The notes: generated by a model from the letters alone, not told the origin. Shown: positions 11,443-20,981, counted from the stretch's first letter. The stretch is 64,000 nt of DNA from Isoptericola sp. BMS4 (GCF_011634835.1 NZ_SIRP01000001.1:2497025-2561024), one strand, 5' to 3'. A program made the numbers and translations.

Positions 11443-12849
11443 ATGACCGCAGACCCCGCACCGTCCGGCCGGCTGTCCCCCGGCGCCGTACGCTCCGCGC
11501 TCGACGGCGCCGCGGCCGTCCTCGTGCCCGACGACCCGGGGTACGAGGACGCGCGCACGATCGAGCCCGGCGGCGTCGAGCTCCGCCCGGCTGCGATCGT
11601 GCGCCCCACCGACGCCGCGGGCGTGGCCCGCGCCGTCCGCCTCGCCCGCGACGCCGGCGCGGAGGTCTCCGTGCGCTCCGGCGGGCACTCCGTGTTCGGC
11701 CTCGGCCGCGGCACGGGCGCCCTGACGATCGACCTGCGCGGCCTCGACGCGGTCGACGTCGACACGTCCACCGGCCCGCCGACGGCGTGGGCCGGCGGCG
11801 GCGTCACCGCGGGCGCCTACTCGCAGACGGTGGGCGAGCTCGGGCTCGCGACCCCGTTCGGCGACACGGCCGGCGTCGGCGTGGGCGGCATCACGCTCGG
11901 CGGCGGGGTCGGCCTGCTGTCGCGCGCCCACGGCATGACGATCGACCACCTGCTCGGCGCGGAGGTCGTGACCGCCGACGGCCAGGTCCTGCACGTCGAC
12001 GCCGAGGAGCACCCCGACCTGTTCTGGGCCCTGCGCGGCGGCGGCGGCAACTTCGGCGTCGTCACCCGCTTCCGGTTCGCCCTGACCGAGCTGTCCGAGG
12101 TCGTCGGCGGCATGCTCATGCTGCCCGCGACCCCCGAGAGCGTGGCCGGGATCGTCGCCGCGGCCGACGCCGCCCCTCGGGGGCTCACCGTGATCCTCAT
12201 GGTGATGTCGGCGCCGCCCGTGCCGTTCATCCCCGCCGAGTGGCACGGCCGTCTCGTCGTCATGGCGAACCTGTGCTGGTCCGGACGCCCCGAGGACGCC
12301 GACGCCGCGATGGCGCCGGTGCGCGACGTCGCCGCCCGGGCGGGCGGCGCCATCGTCGACGGGGTCCGCACCGGCCCCTACGCGGGGCTGCTCGAGGGCG
12401 GTCCGCCGCCGGGCGCCATGGTCGCGACGGGGCGCGCGTTCTTCACCGACGGCCTCGACCTGGACGCGGCCACGCACCTGCTCTCCCAGCTCGAGTCGGT
12501 CGACGCGCCGATGCGTGCCGCGCAGCTGCGGGTGCTCGGCGGCGCCGTGGCCGACGTCGACCCGGGCGCGACCGCCTACCCGCACCGCGGCGCCCGGGTG
12601 CTGGGCAACGTCGCCGCGGTGGCGCCGTCCGCCGAGGCCGCCGCGGGGTACACGCCCTGGGTCGAGGCGCTCGCCGCGCGCCTGCGGGGCGACCACCCGG
12701 GCGCGTACGTCAACTTCGCCCTCGACGGCGGCCTCGACGTCGCCCGGGCCGCCTACCCCGGCGCCACCTGGGAGCGCCTGCGGCAGGTGAAGCGCACCTA
12801 CGACCCGCAGAACGTGTTCACCGGCAACGTCAACGTGCCGCCGGCGTAG
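11443..12849 (+). CDS. FAD-linked oxidase, berberine-bridge-enzyme type
   Basis: 468 aa. The FAD PCMH domain contains RSGGHSVFG with His82 as the likely 8-alpha-histidyl FAD link. The second covalent Cys of bicovalent members is replaced (GDTAGVGVGGITLGGG). The C-terminal BBE domain ends KRTYDPQNVFTGNVNVPPA. The start ATG has GGAGG upstream. No signal peptide or Tat motif is seen, so it is cytoplasmic. The substrate is unknown (sugars, alcohols and aromatic compounds are known in the family). Its last 20 bp overlap the convergent gene. Confidence 0.9.
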   Translation: MTADPAPSGRLSPGAVRSALDGAAAVLVPDDPGYEDARTIEPGGVELRPAAIVRPTDAAGVARAVRLARDAGAEVSVRSGGHSVFGLGRGTGALTIDLRGLDAVDVDTSTGPPTAWAGGGVTAGAYSQTVGELGLATPFGDTAGVGVGGITLGGGVGLLSRAHGMTIDHLLGAEVVTADGQVLHVDAEEHPDLFWALRGGGGNFGVVTRFRFALTELSEVVGGMLMLPATPESVAGIVAAADAAPRGLTVILMVMSAPPVPFIPAEWHGRLVVMANLCWSGRPEDADAAMAPVRDVAARAGGAIVDGVRTGPYAGLLEGGPPPGAMVATGRAFFTDGLDLDAATHLLSQLESVDAPMRAAQLRVLGGAVADVDPGATAYPHRGARVLGNVAAVAPSAEAAAGYTPWVEALAARLRGDHPGAYVNFALDGGLDVARAAYPGATWERLRQVKRTYDPQNVFTGNVNVPPA

Positions 12850-13348
12850 CGCCCTGCGCCGACCAGCCGCGCCACCGGACGGCCCGCAGCCGCACCAGCG
12901 GGCCGTCCGGGCGGCGCGCGGCGTACTGCGGGTACCGGTCCGCGAGCGCGTCGAGGCCCGCCTCGAACGCCGCCGGGTCGGGCCCGTCGGCGTGCTCGAC
13001 CCGGGCGGTCCCGTCGACGCGCACCCACCACAGACGGTCCCAGTCGTCGTCGTAGGCGTCGACCAGCACCGCGGCGCGCGGGTTCTCGGCGAGGTTGCGC
13101 AGCCGGCGCAGGGCGGTCGTCGTCTTCGGCTTGTGGTCGACCGCGGACACGACGTCCCACCCGGGCGGACCGCCCGGGCCCGGCGCGCGCAGCAGCGCGA
13201 ACGTCACCGGGACGACGTGGGGCCACCCGTCGCTGCCGGTCGTGGCCAGGTAGCCGTGCCGCGCCGCGCGCAGGCGAGCGCGGCACTCGCCTGCCGGCAG
13301 GCGGGTGCCGCCGCGCGTCCCGGTGCCGTCAGTCCCGGTGCCGTCCAT
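12830..13348 (-). CDS. PPOX-class F420-dependent oxidoreductase (TIGR03668-like)
   Basis: 172 aa. Split-barrel flavin/deazaflavin fold: HGYLATTGSDGWPHVVPVTF, VDHKPKTTTALRRLRNLAENP and the characteristic DAYDDDWDRLWWVRVDG. The latter two are hallmarks of the TIGR03668 group, assigned to coenzyme F420. The substrate is unknown. It is convergent with the BBE-type oxidase, overlapping it by 20 bp. A Gly/Thr-rich N-terminus of about 15 residues is not conserved. Confidence 0.87.
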   Translation of the reverse strand: MDGTGTDGTGTRGGTRLPAGECRARLRAARHGYLATTGSDGWPHVVPVTFALLRAPGPGGPPGWDVVSAVDHKPKTTTALRRLRNLAENPRAAVLVDAYDDDWDRLWWVRVDGTARVEHADGPDPAAFEAGLDALADRYPQYAARRPDGPLVRLRAVRWRGWSAQGATPAAR

Positions 13349-13440
13349 GGCGCCATGGTGGTCGCCGCCTCGCTCCCCCGCACGGGCACGCGCCGGGGCC
13401 GGGTCGAGGGCCCGTCACGTCCCGCCGGCCCACGTCGTCG

Positions 13441-13488
13441 GTGTGTCGAGCACGGTGTCAGGCACGGGGCCAGGCACGGTGCCGAGCA
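13441..13488 (+). repeat. Four degenerate 12-bp tandem units upstream of the ECF sigma gene
   Basis: Units begin at 13441, 13453, 13465 and 13477; the last three read CGGTGTCAGGCA, CGGGGCCAGGCA and CGGTGCCGAGCA. They end 51 bp before the ATG at 13540, where a promoter would be expected. Either a phased operator or neutral repeat drift. Confidence 0.55.
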
Positions 13489-13539
13489 CACCGCGCGCCG
13501 GCGGAGGCCGGCGGACCGCCGCTCAGGAAGGATGTCCCC

Positions 13540-14568
13540 ATGACGCCCCCCACGACGCCCACCGAGACCCGCGACCGCACCGTCGACCTCGCCGCCCTGC
13601 GACGCGTCGCGTTCGGCGCCGCCTACCGGATGCTCGGCAGCGTCACGGAGGCGGAGGACGTCGCGCAGGACGCGATGCTGCGCGTCGCCCCGGAGGGGCG
13701 GCTGCCCGCCGACGTGCGCAACGCCGAGGCGTACACCACGACGGTCGCGACCCGGATCGCGCTCGACGTGCTGCGCTCGGCCCGCGTGCGGCGGGAGAGC
13801 TACGTGGGCGAGTGGATCCCCGAGCCTCTGGTCGGCGACGTCGTCGCGCCCGTGCCAGGGCGGGACGCGGCCCGGCACGCCGAGCTCGCCGACGACCTGT
13901 CGACCGCCTTCCTGGTGCTGCTGGAGAAGCTCACCCCCGCCGAGCGGGCGGCCTTCCTGCTGCACGACGTGCTCGGCTACCCGCACCGCCAGTCCGCCCG
14001 GGTGATCGGCACGACCGAGCTCGCCGCCCGGCAGCTCGCGTCGCGTGCCCGGCGGCGGATCGACGCCGCCAGGGACGAGGCTCTCGCCGTGCGGTCCGGC
14101 GCCCGCAGCGACCCGCACGCCTCGGAGCTCGTGTCACGGTTCATCGCCGCGACCGAGGAGGGCGACGTCGACGCCCTGATCGGCATGCTGGCGGACGACG
14201 TGGTCATCGCCGGCGACGGTGGGGGGAACGTCCCCCCGGGGTTCTCCATCACCCGGCCCGTGGCCGGGCGGGACGCCGTCGCCAAGCTGCTGGTCGGGTT
14301 CGCCCGCCGCTCCGCCCCCGCCCACCTGGAGCCGGCGACGGTCAACGGTCTGCCCGGGATGGTGGTGCACGCCGACCCGGCGATCGGTGGCGGGATCGTC
14401 GGTGCCTACTCCGTGGCGACCGCGCACGGCCGGATCACGGCGGTGTACGGCGTGATCAACCCCGACAAGCTGCGCCACCTCGGGCGGCTCGCGGACCTCG
14501 ACCTGATGGCCGCCGCCGTCAAGGACGCCGGGCGGCGGCGCCGGTCGTCGCAGGAACCACCAGCATGA
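13540..14568 (+). CDS. ECF sigma factor of the ECF41/SigJ type with SnoaL-like C-terminal domain
   Basis: 342 aa. Sigma2 (AFGAAYRMLGSVTEAEDVAQDAML) and sigma4 (AERAAFLLHDVLGYPHRQSARVIGTT) are followed by about 130 aa of NTF2/SnoaL-like domain (HASELVSRFIAATEEGDVDALIGMLADDVVI). In ECF41 proteins this C-terminal domain takes the place of an anti-sigma factor and tunes activity. ECF41 targets are usually an adjacent oxidoreductase or COE protein; here the PPOX and BBE genes are the nearest candidates. The start follows AAGGA. The stop lies 50 bp inside the convergent MFS gene. Confidence 0.9.
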   Translation: MTPPTTPTETRDRTVDLAALRRVAFGAAYRMLGSVTEAEDVAQDAMLRVAPEGRLPADVRNAEAYTTTVATRIALDVLRSARVRRESYVGEWIPEPLVGDVVAPVPGRDAARHAELADDLSTAFLVLLEKLTPAERAAFLLHDVLGYPHRQSARVIGTTELAARQLASRARRRIDAARDEALAVRSGARSDPHASELVSRFIAATEEGDVDALIGMLADDVVIAGDGGGNVPPGFSITRPVAGRDAVAKLLVGFARRSAPAHLEPATVNGLPGMVVHADPAIGGGIVGAYSVATAHGRITAVYGVINPDKLRHLGRLADLDLMAAAVKDAGRRRRSSQEPPA

Positions 14569-15928
14569 GCCCCAGCCCGGCGATGACCACCGCGACGATG
14601 GCGAGCGTGCCCCAGATCGTCGCGCCCGTGAGGGCGACGACGAGGGCCCAGAGCGAGGGCGCGAGGAAGGACACCGCGCGGCCGGTGGTGGCGTAGAGGC
14701 CGAAGATCTCGGACTCCCGCCCGGGCGGGGCGACCCGGGCGAGCAGCGACCGGGACGCCGCCTGGGCGGGGCCGACGAAGCAGGTGAGCGCCAGGCCGGC
14801 GGCCCAGAACACGATGGTTCCCAGCGGGTGCAGGGCCACGACCGCGAGGCCGCAGACGACGAGCCCGGTGAGAGAGCCGATGATGACCGCCCGGGGCCCG
14901 AACCGGTCGTCCAGGCGGCCGGCCACGATCGTGCTCAGTCCGGCCAGCAGGTTCGCGGCGATGCCGAAGACCATCACCTCCTGGGTGCCGAAGCCGAACG
15001 AGACGGCGGCGATCACGGCGCCGAACGTGAACACCGCCGAGAGCCCGTCACGGTAGACGGCGCTGGCGACCAGGAACCAGAAGGTGGGTCGCGCGCTGCG
15101 GAACAGCGCGACGACGTCGCGCCACAGCACGACGTACCCGGCGAAGAATCCCACCCGCGGGCGGTCGGCCGCCGGGGGCGCCTCGGGCACGTACCGGAAC
15201 AGTGGCCAGGCGAACGCGACGGCCCACAGCCCGCAGCCGACGGCGATCACGCGGTAGGCGAGGCCGTCGTCGGTGGGCATCCCCCACCAGTCGGCCTCCG
15301 TCGCCACGATCACGAGCACGAGGGCGACGATCCCGCCGAGGTAGCCGAGCCCCCAGCCGAGCCCCGAGACCCGCCCGACGGTGCGCGGGGTGGACACCCG
15401 CACCAGCATCGCGTTGTAGTTCACGCCCGCGATCTCGCTCGCGACGCTGCCCAGCGACACGAGCGCGGCGCCCAGCACGAAGTACGCCGGGTCGGCCCGC
15501 ACGGCGAACATCCCGAGCATGCAGGCCACGAGCAGGAGCGTCGCCCCGCCGAGCCACGCCTTGCGCCGCCCGCCCGCGTCGGCGCGCTGGCCCAGGACGG
15601 GCGCGAGCAGGGCGACGAGGACGCCGCCCACGGCGACCCAGGCGCCCAGCCCGCTGGTGAGCCCCGCGAGCGCCCGCTCCTTCGCCGGGTCGTCCGAGCC
15701 GAGTACCGCGACGGACGGCTCGAGGAACGCGTCGCTCGTGAGGTACAGGGCCGTGAAGACGAACGTGACGATGACCGTGTTGAACGGCTGGGTCGCCCAG
15801 TCCCACAGCGCCCACGCCACGACCTGGCGGGGCGTGCCCCCGCTGGCGCCGCCGGGGCCGTCGCCGTCCGGGTGGACGGCGGTGGGCCGGTCCGACGGCG
15901 GCGTCGAGGAGGCGGTCGTGTCGCTCAT
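14519..15928 (-). CDS. UMF1/Atg22-type MFS transporter
   Basis: 469 aa with about 12 transmembrane segments. The N-terminal motif ALWDWATQPFNTVIVTFVFT is the signature of the bacterial UMF1 (Atg22-related) family, whose members are thought to move amino acids or related metabolites. ATG 15928 begins MSDTTASS; a Pro/Gly/Asp-rich 30-aa tail precedes TM1. The frame is open upstream but without homology. Its 3' end overlaps the sigma-factor gene by 50 bp antisense. Confidence 0.88.
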   Translation of the reverse strand: MSDTTASSTPPSDRPTAVHPDGDGPGGASGGTPRQVVAWALWDWATQPFNTVIVTFVFTALYLTSDAFLEPSVAVLGSDDPAKERALAGLTSGLGAWVAVGGVLVALLAPVLGQRADAGGRRKAWLGGATLLLVACMLGMFAVRADPAYFVLGAALVSLGSVASEIAGVNYNAMLVRVSTPRTVGRVSGLGWGLGYLGGIVALVLVIVATEADWWGMPTDDGLAYRVIAVGCGLWAVAFAWPLFRYVPEAPPAADRPRVGFFAGYVVLWRDVVALFRSARPTFWFLVASAVYRDGLSAVFTFGAVIAAVSFGFGTQEVMVFGIAANLLAGLSTIVAGRLDDRFGPRAVIIGSLTGLVVCGLAVVALHPLGTIVFWAAGLALTCFVGPAQAASRSLLARVAPPGRESEIFGLYATTGRAVSFLAPSLWALVVALTGATIWGTLAIVAVVIAGLGLMLVVPATTGAAARRP

Positions 15929-16024
15929 GGGCGAGAGTCTGCCGCACGACGCCCGCCGTCGGGCGGACCGTCGGTGACCAGGAGGTGAACCGGCAGGCGG
16001 ACCAGCACGCTCGGACGGTCCGGC

Positions 16025-16030
16025 GTACGA
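16025..16030 (+). promoter_or_regulatory. -10 box TACGAT for the leaderless hydrolase gene
   Basis: TACGAT ends 7 nt before the GTG at 16038, so transcription should start at the start codon. No Shine-Dalgarno is present. Confidence 0.6.
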
Positions 16031-16037
16031 TCCGAGC

Positions 16038-17060
16038 GTGCCGCACCCGACCACCGACCTGCGCTGGGAGCCGGATCCGCTGCTGGGTGACGGGTTCGCC
16101 CAGGCCCCGCTCGGCCCTGCCACGCTCGTGCGGGCGACGCGACGGCCCTGCGGTGGGCCCCGGGGCGTGGTCCTGCACGTCCACGGGTACAACGACTACT
16201 TCTTCCAGTCGCACCTCGCCGAGGTCTGCGTGGACGCCGGGCTCGCGTTCTACGCCGTCGACCTGCGCCGCGCGGGCCGTTCGACGCGCCGGCCCGGCGC
16301 CACGCAGAGGGCGCACGCGGTCCGCTCGAACCCGTCCCGGCTGCCTGCGCACTACGTGACGAGCCTGCGCGAGCCCGGTGCGGACCTCAGCGCCGCGGCC
16401 CGTGCGCTGCGCGCCGCCGAGCCGGCCCTGCCGCTGGTGGTGCACGCCCACTCCACGGGCGGTCTCACGGCCGCGGTGTGGGCGCACGCGGTGCGCGCCG
16501 ACCCCTGGGTGCGGCCGGACCTGCTCGTCCTCGACTCGCCCTTCCTCGACCTGCAGGGCTCGTGGGTCTCACGCACGGCGCGCACGCTGGCGCTGCAGGT
16601 GCTGGGGCGCACCCACCCGCTGGCCGTGGTCAGCACGGGCCCCTCGGTGTACGCGGAGCACCAGCACGCCGACGGGGGCGGCCGGTGGCGGTTCGACACC
16701 ACGCTCAAGCGGCCCGACGGGCTGCCCGCCCGGGCCGGGTGGCTGCGCGCCGTGCGGCACGCCCAGCTCGCCGTCGCCCGCGGTCTCGCGATCGAGAGCC
16801 CCGTCCTCGTGGCCCGCAGCGCGGCGTCCGGCCCCGACAGCCCCGGCAACCCGCACCTGGACGCCCAGGACACCGTGCTGGACGTCGCGCGCATCGCCGC
16901 CCTGGCACCGCGGCTCGGGGCGGACGTCACCGAGCTCGTCGTCGACGGCGGGGTGCACGACCTGACGCTGTCCGCCGACGGGCCGCGCGCCGACTACCTC
17001 GACCGGATGCTCCGCTGGGTCGGCGACCGGCTCGCCGCGGGCGTCGAGGAGGCGTCGTGA
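16038..17060 (+). CDS. Alpha/beta hydrolase (serine aminopeptidase S33 / lysophospholipase type)
   Basis: 340 aa. The oxyanion/strand motif VVLHVHGYNDYFFQSH near residue 50 and the nucleophile elbow HAHSTGG near residue 140 are clear. The acid and His (DGGVHDLTLS) are near the C-terminus. No signal peptide, so cytoplasmic. It overlaps by 4 nt the GDPD gene that follows; the pair could act successively on monoacyl or glycerophosphodiester lipids, but that is inference from context. Confidence 0.88.
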   Translation: MPHPTTDLRWEPDPLLGDGFAQAPLGPATLVRATRRPCGGPRGVVLHVHGYNDYFFQSHLAEVCVDAGLAFYAVDLRRAGRSTRRPGATQRAHAVRSNPSRLPAHYVTSLREPGADLSAAARALRAAEPALPLVVHAHSTGGLTAAVWAHAVRADPWVRPDLLVLDSPFLDLQGSWVSRTARTLALQVLGRTHPLAVVSTGPSVYAEHQHADGGGRWRFDTTLKRPDGLPARAGWLRAVRHAQLAVARGLAIESPVLVARSAASGPDSPGNPHLDAQDTVLDVARIAALAPRLGADVTELVVDGGVHDLTLSADGPRADYLDRMLRWVGDRLAAGVEEAS

Positions 17061-17890
17061 CCCGCGCCCCGCGGGGGGCCGACGCGTTGCCGCCGTACTT
17101 CCGACCGCCCCACCCGCCCGGGGCGCCGCGCCGGGTCGCCGCGCTCGCCCACCGCGGGTTCGCCCGCCCCGGTGGCGTCGACACCGGCCTGGAGAACTCC
17201 ATGACGGCGTTCGCGGCCGCCGTCGCCCTCGGCTACCGGTACGTCGAGACGGACGCGCACGGCACCACGGACGGCGTCGCCGTGGCACTCCACGACGCCT
17301 CCCTGGACCGGACCACGGACGGCACCGGGCTCGTCGCCCAGCTGCCGTGGTCGCGCGTGCGGCAAGCCCGCATCGGCGGCGTGGAACCCGTCCCGCGACT
17401 CGAGGACGTGCTCGGCACCTGGCCGGACCTGCGGGTCAACGTGGACGTCAAGGAGGAGTCCGGCGTGGCGCCCACCGCGGCGGCGATCGAGCGCACCGCG
17501 GCCCACGACCGGGTGTGCGTGACGTCCTTCGACGCCCGCCGGCGGCGCGCCACCCTCGCGCGCCTCACCCGCCCCGTCGCGACGTCGGCGGGCCGGCGTG
17601 AGGTGGCGGGATTCCTGGCGGGTGCCCGCCTGCGCGCCGACGCCCTCGTCCGGGCCGCGCTGCGGGACGTGCACGCCCTGCAGGTGCCGGTCGTCACCGG
17701 GGCGCTCACCGTCGCGGACGCCGCGACCGTGGCCACCGCGCACCGCGTCGGCCGGGCCGTGCACGTGTGGACGGTCGACGACGCCGCCGAGATGCGGCGC
17801 CTCCTCGACCTCGGCGTCGACGGGATCGTCACCGACCGCGCCGACGTGCTGCGCGACGTGCTGCGCGAGCGAGGCCTCTGGGCCGACTGA
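17057..17890 (+). CDS. Glycerophosphodiester phosphodiesterase family protein
   Basis: 277 aa TIM barrel. Catalytic and metal motifs: ALAHRGFARPGG (His32), TGLENSMTAF, YVETDAHGTTDG and VALHDASLDRTTDG. The C-terminal HVWTVDDAAEMRRLLDLGVDGIVTDRAD is standard. It hydrolyses glycerophosphodiesters to glycerol-3-phosphate and an alcohol. No signal peptide. It ends just before a 27-bp perfect hairpin shared with convergent aroB. Confidence 0.93.
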   Translation: MTRAPRGADALPPYFRPPHPPGAPRRVAALAHRGFARPGGVDTGLENSMTAFAAAVALGYRYVETDAHGTTDGVAVALHDASLDRTTDGTGLVAQLPWSRVRQARIGGVEPVPRLEDVLGTWPDLRVNVDVKEESGVAPTAAAIERTAAHDRVCVTSFDARRRRATLARLTRPVATSAGRREVAGFLAGARLRADALVRAALRDVHALQVPVVTGALTVADAATVATAHRVGRAVHVWTVDDAAEMRRLLDLGVDGIVTDRADVLRDVLRERGLWAD

Positions 17891-17893
17891 ACC

Positions 17894-17954
17894 GCTGTGG
17901 GTACGAAGATGGCGTGGATCTCGCCCGGATCCACGCCATCTTCGTACCCACAGC
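17894..17954. terminator. 27-bp perfect inverted repeat between convergent GDPD and aroB
   Basis: Arms 17894-17920 and 17928-17954 are perfectly complementary with a 7-nt loop (TCGCCCG). The arms contain TACGAAGATGG and are clearly less G+C-rich than the surroundings. The place fits a bidirectional terminator; length and composition also fit a dispersed palindromic repeat. Confidence 0.8.
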
Positions 17955-17959
17955 AGCAA

Positions 17960-19102
17960 TCAGAGGCCGAGCTGGACCTGCACGCCGGGCCGGCCCGTCG
18001 GCGGTTCGGTGGAGATCTCCGCGTAGGCCGCCGCGAGGAGCGTCGGGTCGGGGCCCTCCAGCCGCACCGGCCGCGCCACGTCGTCCAGCACCACGAAACG
18101 CAGCAGGTCGCCCCGCGTCTTCTTGTCGCGCCGCATCGCGGACACGAGCTTGTCCCAGCGGTCGCCGCGGTACGTGGTGGGCAGCCCCAGCGACTCCAGG
18201 ATCGCGCGGTGGCGGGCGACGACGGCGTCGTCCAGCTTGCCGCCCAGGCGCCCCAGCTCCGCCGCGAAGACCATCCCCACGGCCACAGCGGCCCCGTGGC
18301 GCCACTGGTACCGCTCGGTGAGCTCGATGGCGTGGCCCAGCGTGTGCCCGTAATTGAGGATCTCCCGCAGCCCCTGCTCGGTGAGGTCCTCCCCCACGAC
18401 GCGCGCCTTGACCCGGATCGAGCGCTCCACGAGCTCGGCGACGACGTCCCACGTGGCCTCCGCCGCGTCCGCGCCCTGCCAGCCGTGCAGCTCGGCCGCG
18501 TGCTCCTCGACGAGCTCGAGGATGCGCTCGTCCGCGATGAAGCCCGTCTTGACGACCTCCGCCATGCCCGCGACCAGGTCCCACCGGTCCAGGGACTCCA
18601 GCGCCGCGAGGTCGCACAGCACACCGGCCGGCGGGTGGAACGCCCCCACGAGGTTCTTGCCCTCGGCCGTGTTGATGCCGGTCTTGCCGCCGACGGCGGC
18701 GTCGACCATCGCCAGCAGCGTGGTCGGCATGTGCACCACGCGGATGCCGCGCAGCCACGTGGCCGCGACGAACCCGGCGAGATCCGTCGTCGCACCGCCC
18801 CCGACGGACACGACCGCGTCCGAGCGGGTGAAGTCCGCCTGCCCCAGGACCTGCCAGCAGAACGCCGCGACCTGCGCCGTCTTCTGCTCCTCGGCGTCCG
18901 GCAGCTCGACGGCGAACGCCTCGTAGCCCTGCTCCTTGAGGTCGGCGCGCACCGCCTCGCCCGTGGCGGACAGAGACGCGGGGTGCATCACCAGCACCCG
19001 CCGCACGCCGTCGCCGAGCATGCCCGGCAGCTCGCCGAGCAGGTGGCGGCCCACCACCACGTCGTACGGGGCGTCCCCGTTCACGGTCACGCGGACCGGC
19101 AT
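17960..19102 (-). CDS. aroB: 3-dehydroquinate synthase
   Basis: 380 aa, slightly long. NAD-binding SVGGGATTDLAGFVAATWLRG, VHMPTTLLAMVDAAVGGKTG, GKNLVGAFHPP, and the zinc ligands in MAEVVKTG and LNYGHTLGHAIE are all present. It converts DAHP to 3-dehydroquinate. ATG 19102 has AGGAGGT upstream and overlaps the aroK 3' end by 16 nt, so aroC-aroK-aroB form one unit. Confidence 0.97.
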   Translation of the reverse strand: MPVRVTVNGDAPYDVVVGRHLLGELPGMLGDGVRRVLVMHPASLSATGEAVRADLKEQGYEAFAVELPDAEEQKTAQVAAFCWQVLGQADFTRSDAVVSVGGGATTDLAGFVAATWLRGIRVVHMPTTLLAMVDAAVGGKTGINTAEGKNLVGAFHPPAGVLCDLAALESLDRWDLVAGMAEVVKTGFIADERILELVEEHAAELHGWQGADAAEATWDVVAELVERSIRVKARVVGEDLTEQGLREILNYGHTLGHAIELTERYQWRHGAAVAVGMVFAAELGRLGGKLDDAVVARHRAILESLGLPTTYRGDRWDKLVSAMRRDKKTRGDLLRFVVLDDVARPVRLEGPDPTLLAAAYAEISTEPPTGRPGVQVQLGL

Positions 19103-19626
19103 GCCTGTACCTCCTGAAGAACCTCGTCGGCGACCTGCTGCGGGTCGCGCTCGTCGGAGACCACGTGGACCGTGGCCAACCGTTCGTAGGTAGGGCGCCG
19201 GGCCGCCATGAGCTCCGCCCAGCGCGCCCGGGGGTTGCCGACCAGCAGCGGGCGGGACTGGTTGAACCCCACGCGCGGCGCCGCGTGCGCCAGCGACACG
19301 TCGAGGAACACGACCACCCCGCCGGCCGCCGCGTACCCCTCGATGGCGCGCTGCGTGTGGGGGTCCATGACGGCGCCGCCGCCGAGCGCGAGCACCCCGG
19401 CGTGGTGCGCCAGGGCCGTGGTCACGGCCTCCCGCTCGAGCGCGCGGAACGCCGGCTCGCCGTCGGTCACGAAGATCTCCGGCACCGACTTGCCCGCCGT
19501 CTGCTCGACGTCGGCGTCGGTGTCCCGGAACGCCACGTCCCAGCGGTCGGCCAGCAGCCGACCGATCGTCGTCTTCCCGCTGCCGGGCGGGCCGACGAGG
19601 ACCACCACGGGCGTCCCGGCCGTCAT
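19087..19626 (-). CDS. aroK: Shikimate kinase
   Basis: 179 aa. Walker [17 protein letters not shown], the shikimate-binding [18 protein letters not shown] and LGGGAV motifs, and the lid region [15 protein letters not shown] are all present. It phosphorylates shikimate at O3. ATG 19626 overlaps the aroC stop (ATGA). Confidence 0.97.
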   Translation of the reverse strand: MTAGTPVVVLVGPPGSGKTTIGRLLADRWDVAFRDTDADVEQTAGKSVPEIFVTDGEPAFRALEREAVTTALAHHAGVLALGGGAVMDPHTQRAIEGYAAAGGVVVFLDVSLAHAAPRVGFNQSRPLLVGNPRARWAELMAARRPTYERLATVHVVSDERDPQQVADEVLQEVQACRSA

Positions 19627-20840
19627 CGCAGCAGCTCCGGGATCGCGCCCCGGTACGCCTCGGCGTTCCGCCGCACCTCCGCCACGGAGTCGCCGCCGAA
19701 CTTCTCGACGGCGGCCTGGGCGAGCTCGAGCGCGACCATCGCCTCGGCGACCACGGCCGCGGGGGGCACCGCGCACACGTCGGAGCGCTGGTGGTGCGCC
19801 GTCACCGCCTCGCCCGTCGCGACGTCGACGGTCGCGAGCGCGCGCGGCACGGTCGAGATCGGCTTCATCGCCGCCCGCACCCGCACCACCTCGCCGTTCG
19901 ACATGCCGCCCTCGATGCCCCCGGCCCGGTTGGACCGTCGGGTGATCCGCCCGTGGGCGTCGCGCTCGATCTCGTCGTGCGCGGCCGAACCGCGCCGACG
20001 CGCCGTGCGGAAGCCGTCGCCGACCTCGACGCCCTTGATCGCCTGGATCCCCATGAGCGCGGCGGCGAGCCGGGCGTCGAGCCGACGGTCGCCCGACACG
20101 TAGGACCCGAGCCCCGACGGCACGTCGTAGGCGAGGACCTCCACCACGCCGCCGAGCGTGTCGCCGTCCTTGCGGCAGGCGTCGATCTCCTCGACCATCG
20201 CCGCGCTCGTCGTCGCGTCGAAGCAGCGCACCGGGTCCGCGTCGAGCGCGGCCGAGTCCTCCGGCCGCGGCAGGTCCGCGCCCTCGGGCACCTCGACCGG
20301 CCCGATCGCCACCACGTGGGAGACGAGGCGCACCCCGAGCGCCTGCTCGAGGAACTTCGCCGCGGCGACACCCAGCGCGACGCGCGTCGCCGTCTCGCGG
20401 GCCGACGCCCTCTCCAGCACCGGGCGGGCGTCGTCGAAACCGTACTTGCGCATGCCCACGAGGTCCGCGTGCCCTGGGCGCGGGCGCGTCAGCGGGCGGT
20501 TGCGCGCGATCTCGCGCTCGTCGCCCGTGCCCGCGTCCACCAGCAGCGCCTCGCGCGCGACCGGGTCGGGCGACATCACGTCCGTCCACTTGGGCCACTC
20601 GGTGTTGCCGATCTCGATGGCCAGCGGCCCACCCTGGGTGACACCGTGCCGCAGGCCGCCGAGGATGCGCACCTCGTCCTTCTCGAACTTCATCCGCGCG
20701 CCCCGGCCGTAGCCGAGCCGGCGCCGTGCCAGCGCGTCCTGCACGTCGGCGGTGACGAGCTCCACCCCGGCGGGCAGCCCCTCCATCACCCCGACCAGGG
20801 CCTGACCGTGCGACTCCCCCGACGTGATCCAGCGCAGCAT
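19623..20840 (-). CDS. aroC: Chorismate synthase
   Basis: 405 aa. Signatures: [24 protein letters not shown] at the N-terminus, [26 protein letters not shown], and [14 protein letters not shown]-dependent last step of the shikimate pathway. ATG 20840 begins exactly at the conserved N-terminus; an AACAAT element ends 7 nt upstream, so the transcript may be leaderless. A much longer open frame upstream is not supported. Confidence 0.97.
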   Translation of the reverse strand: MLRWITSGESHGQALVGVMEGLPAGVELVTADVQDALARRRLGYGRGARMKFEKDEVRILGGLRHGVTQGGPLAIEIGNTEWPKWTDVMSPDPVAREALLVDAGTGDEREIARNRPLTRPRPGHADLVGMRKYGFDDARPVLERASARETATRVALGVAAAKFLEQALGVRLVSHVVAIGPVEVPEGADLPRPEDSAALDADPVRCFDATTSAAMVEEIDACRKDGDTLGGVVEVLAYDVPSGLGSYVSGDRRLDARLAAALMGIQAIKGVEVGDGFRTARRRGSAAHDEIERDAHGRITRRSNRAGGIEGGMSNGEVVRVRAAMKPISTVPRALATVDVATGEAVTAHHQRSDVCAVPPAAVVAEAMVALELAQAAVEKFGGDSVAEVRRNAEAYRGAIPELLR

Positions 20841-20901
20841 GGGTCCGATTGTTCCACGCCGGCGGCGGGCCCCGGACCGTGCGGCCGCAGTACGGACGAC
20901 A

Positions 20902-20933
20902 CCCCCGCACGCCCGACGCGCGGGCCTCGGGGG
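20902..20933 (-). terminator. Hairpin downstream of aroE
   Basis: CCCCCG/CGGGGG outer arms enclose a GCCCG/CGGGC inner stem. It lies between the aroE stop and the aroC promoter, separating the alaS-aroE and aroCKB units. Confidence 0.5.
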
Positions 20934-20981
20934 CAGGTCAGCGGGCCGGGCGGGACCCGGCACGCCGGCGAGCCGCGGGCC

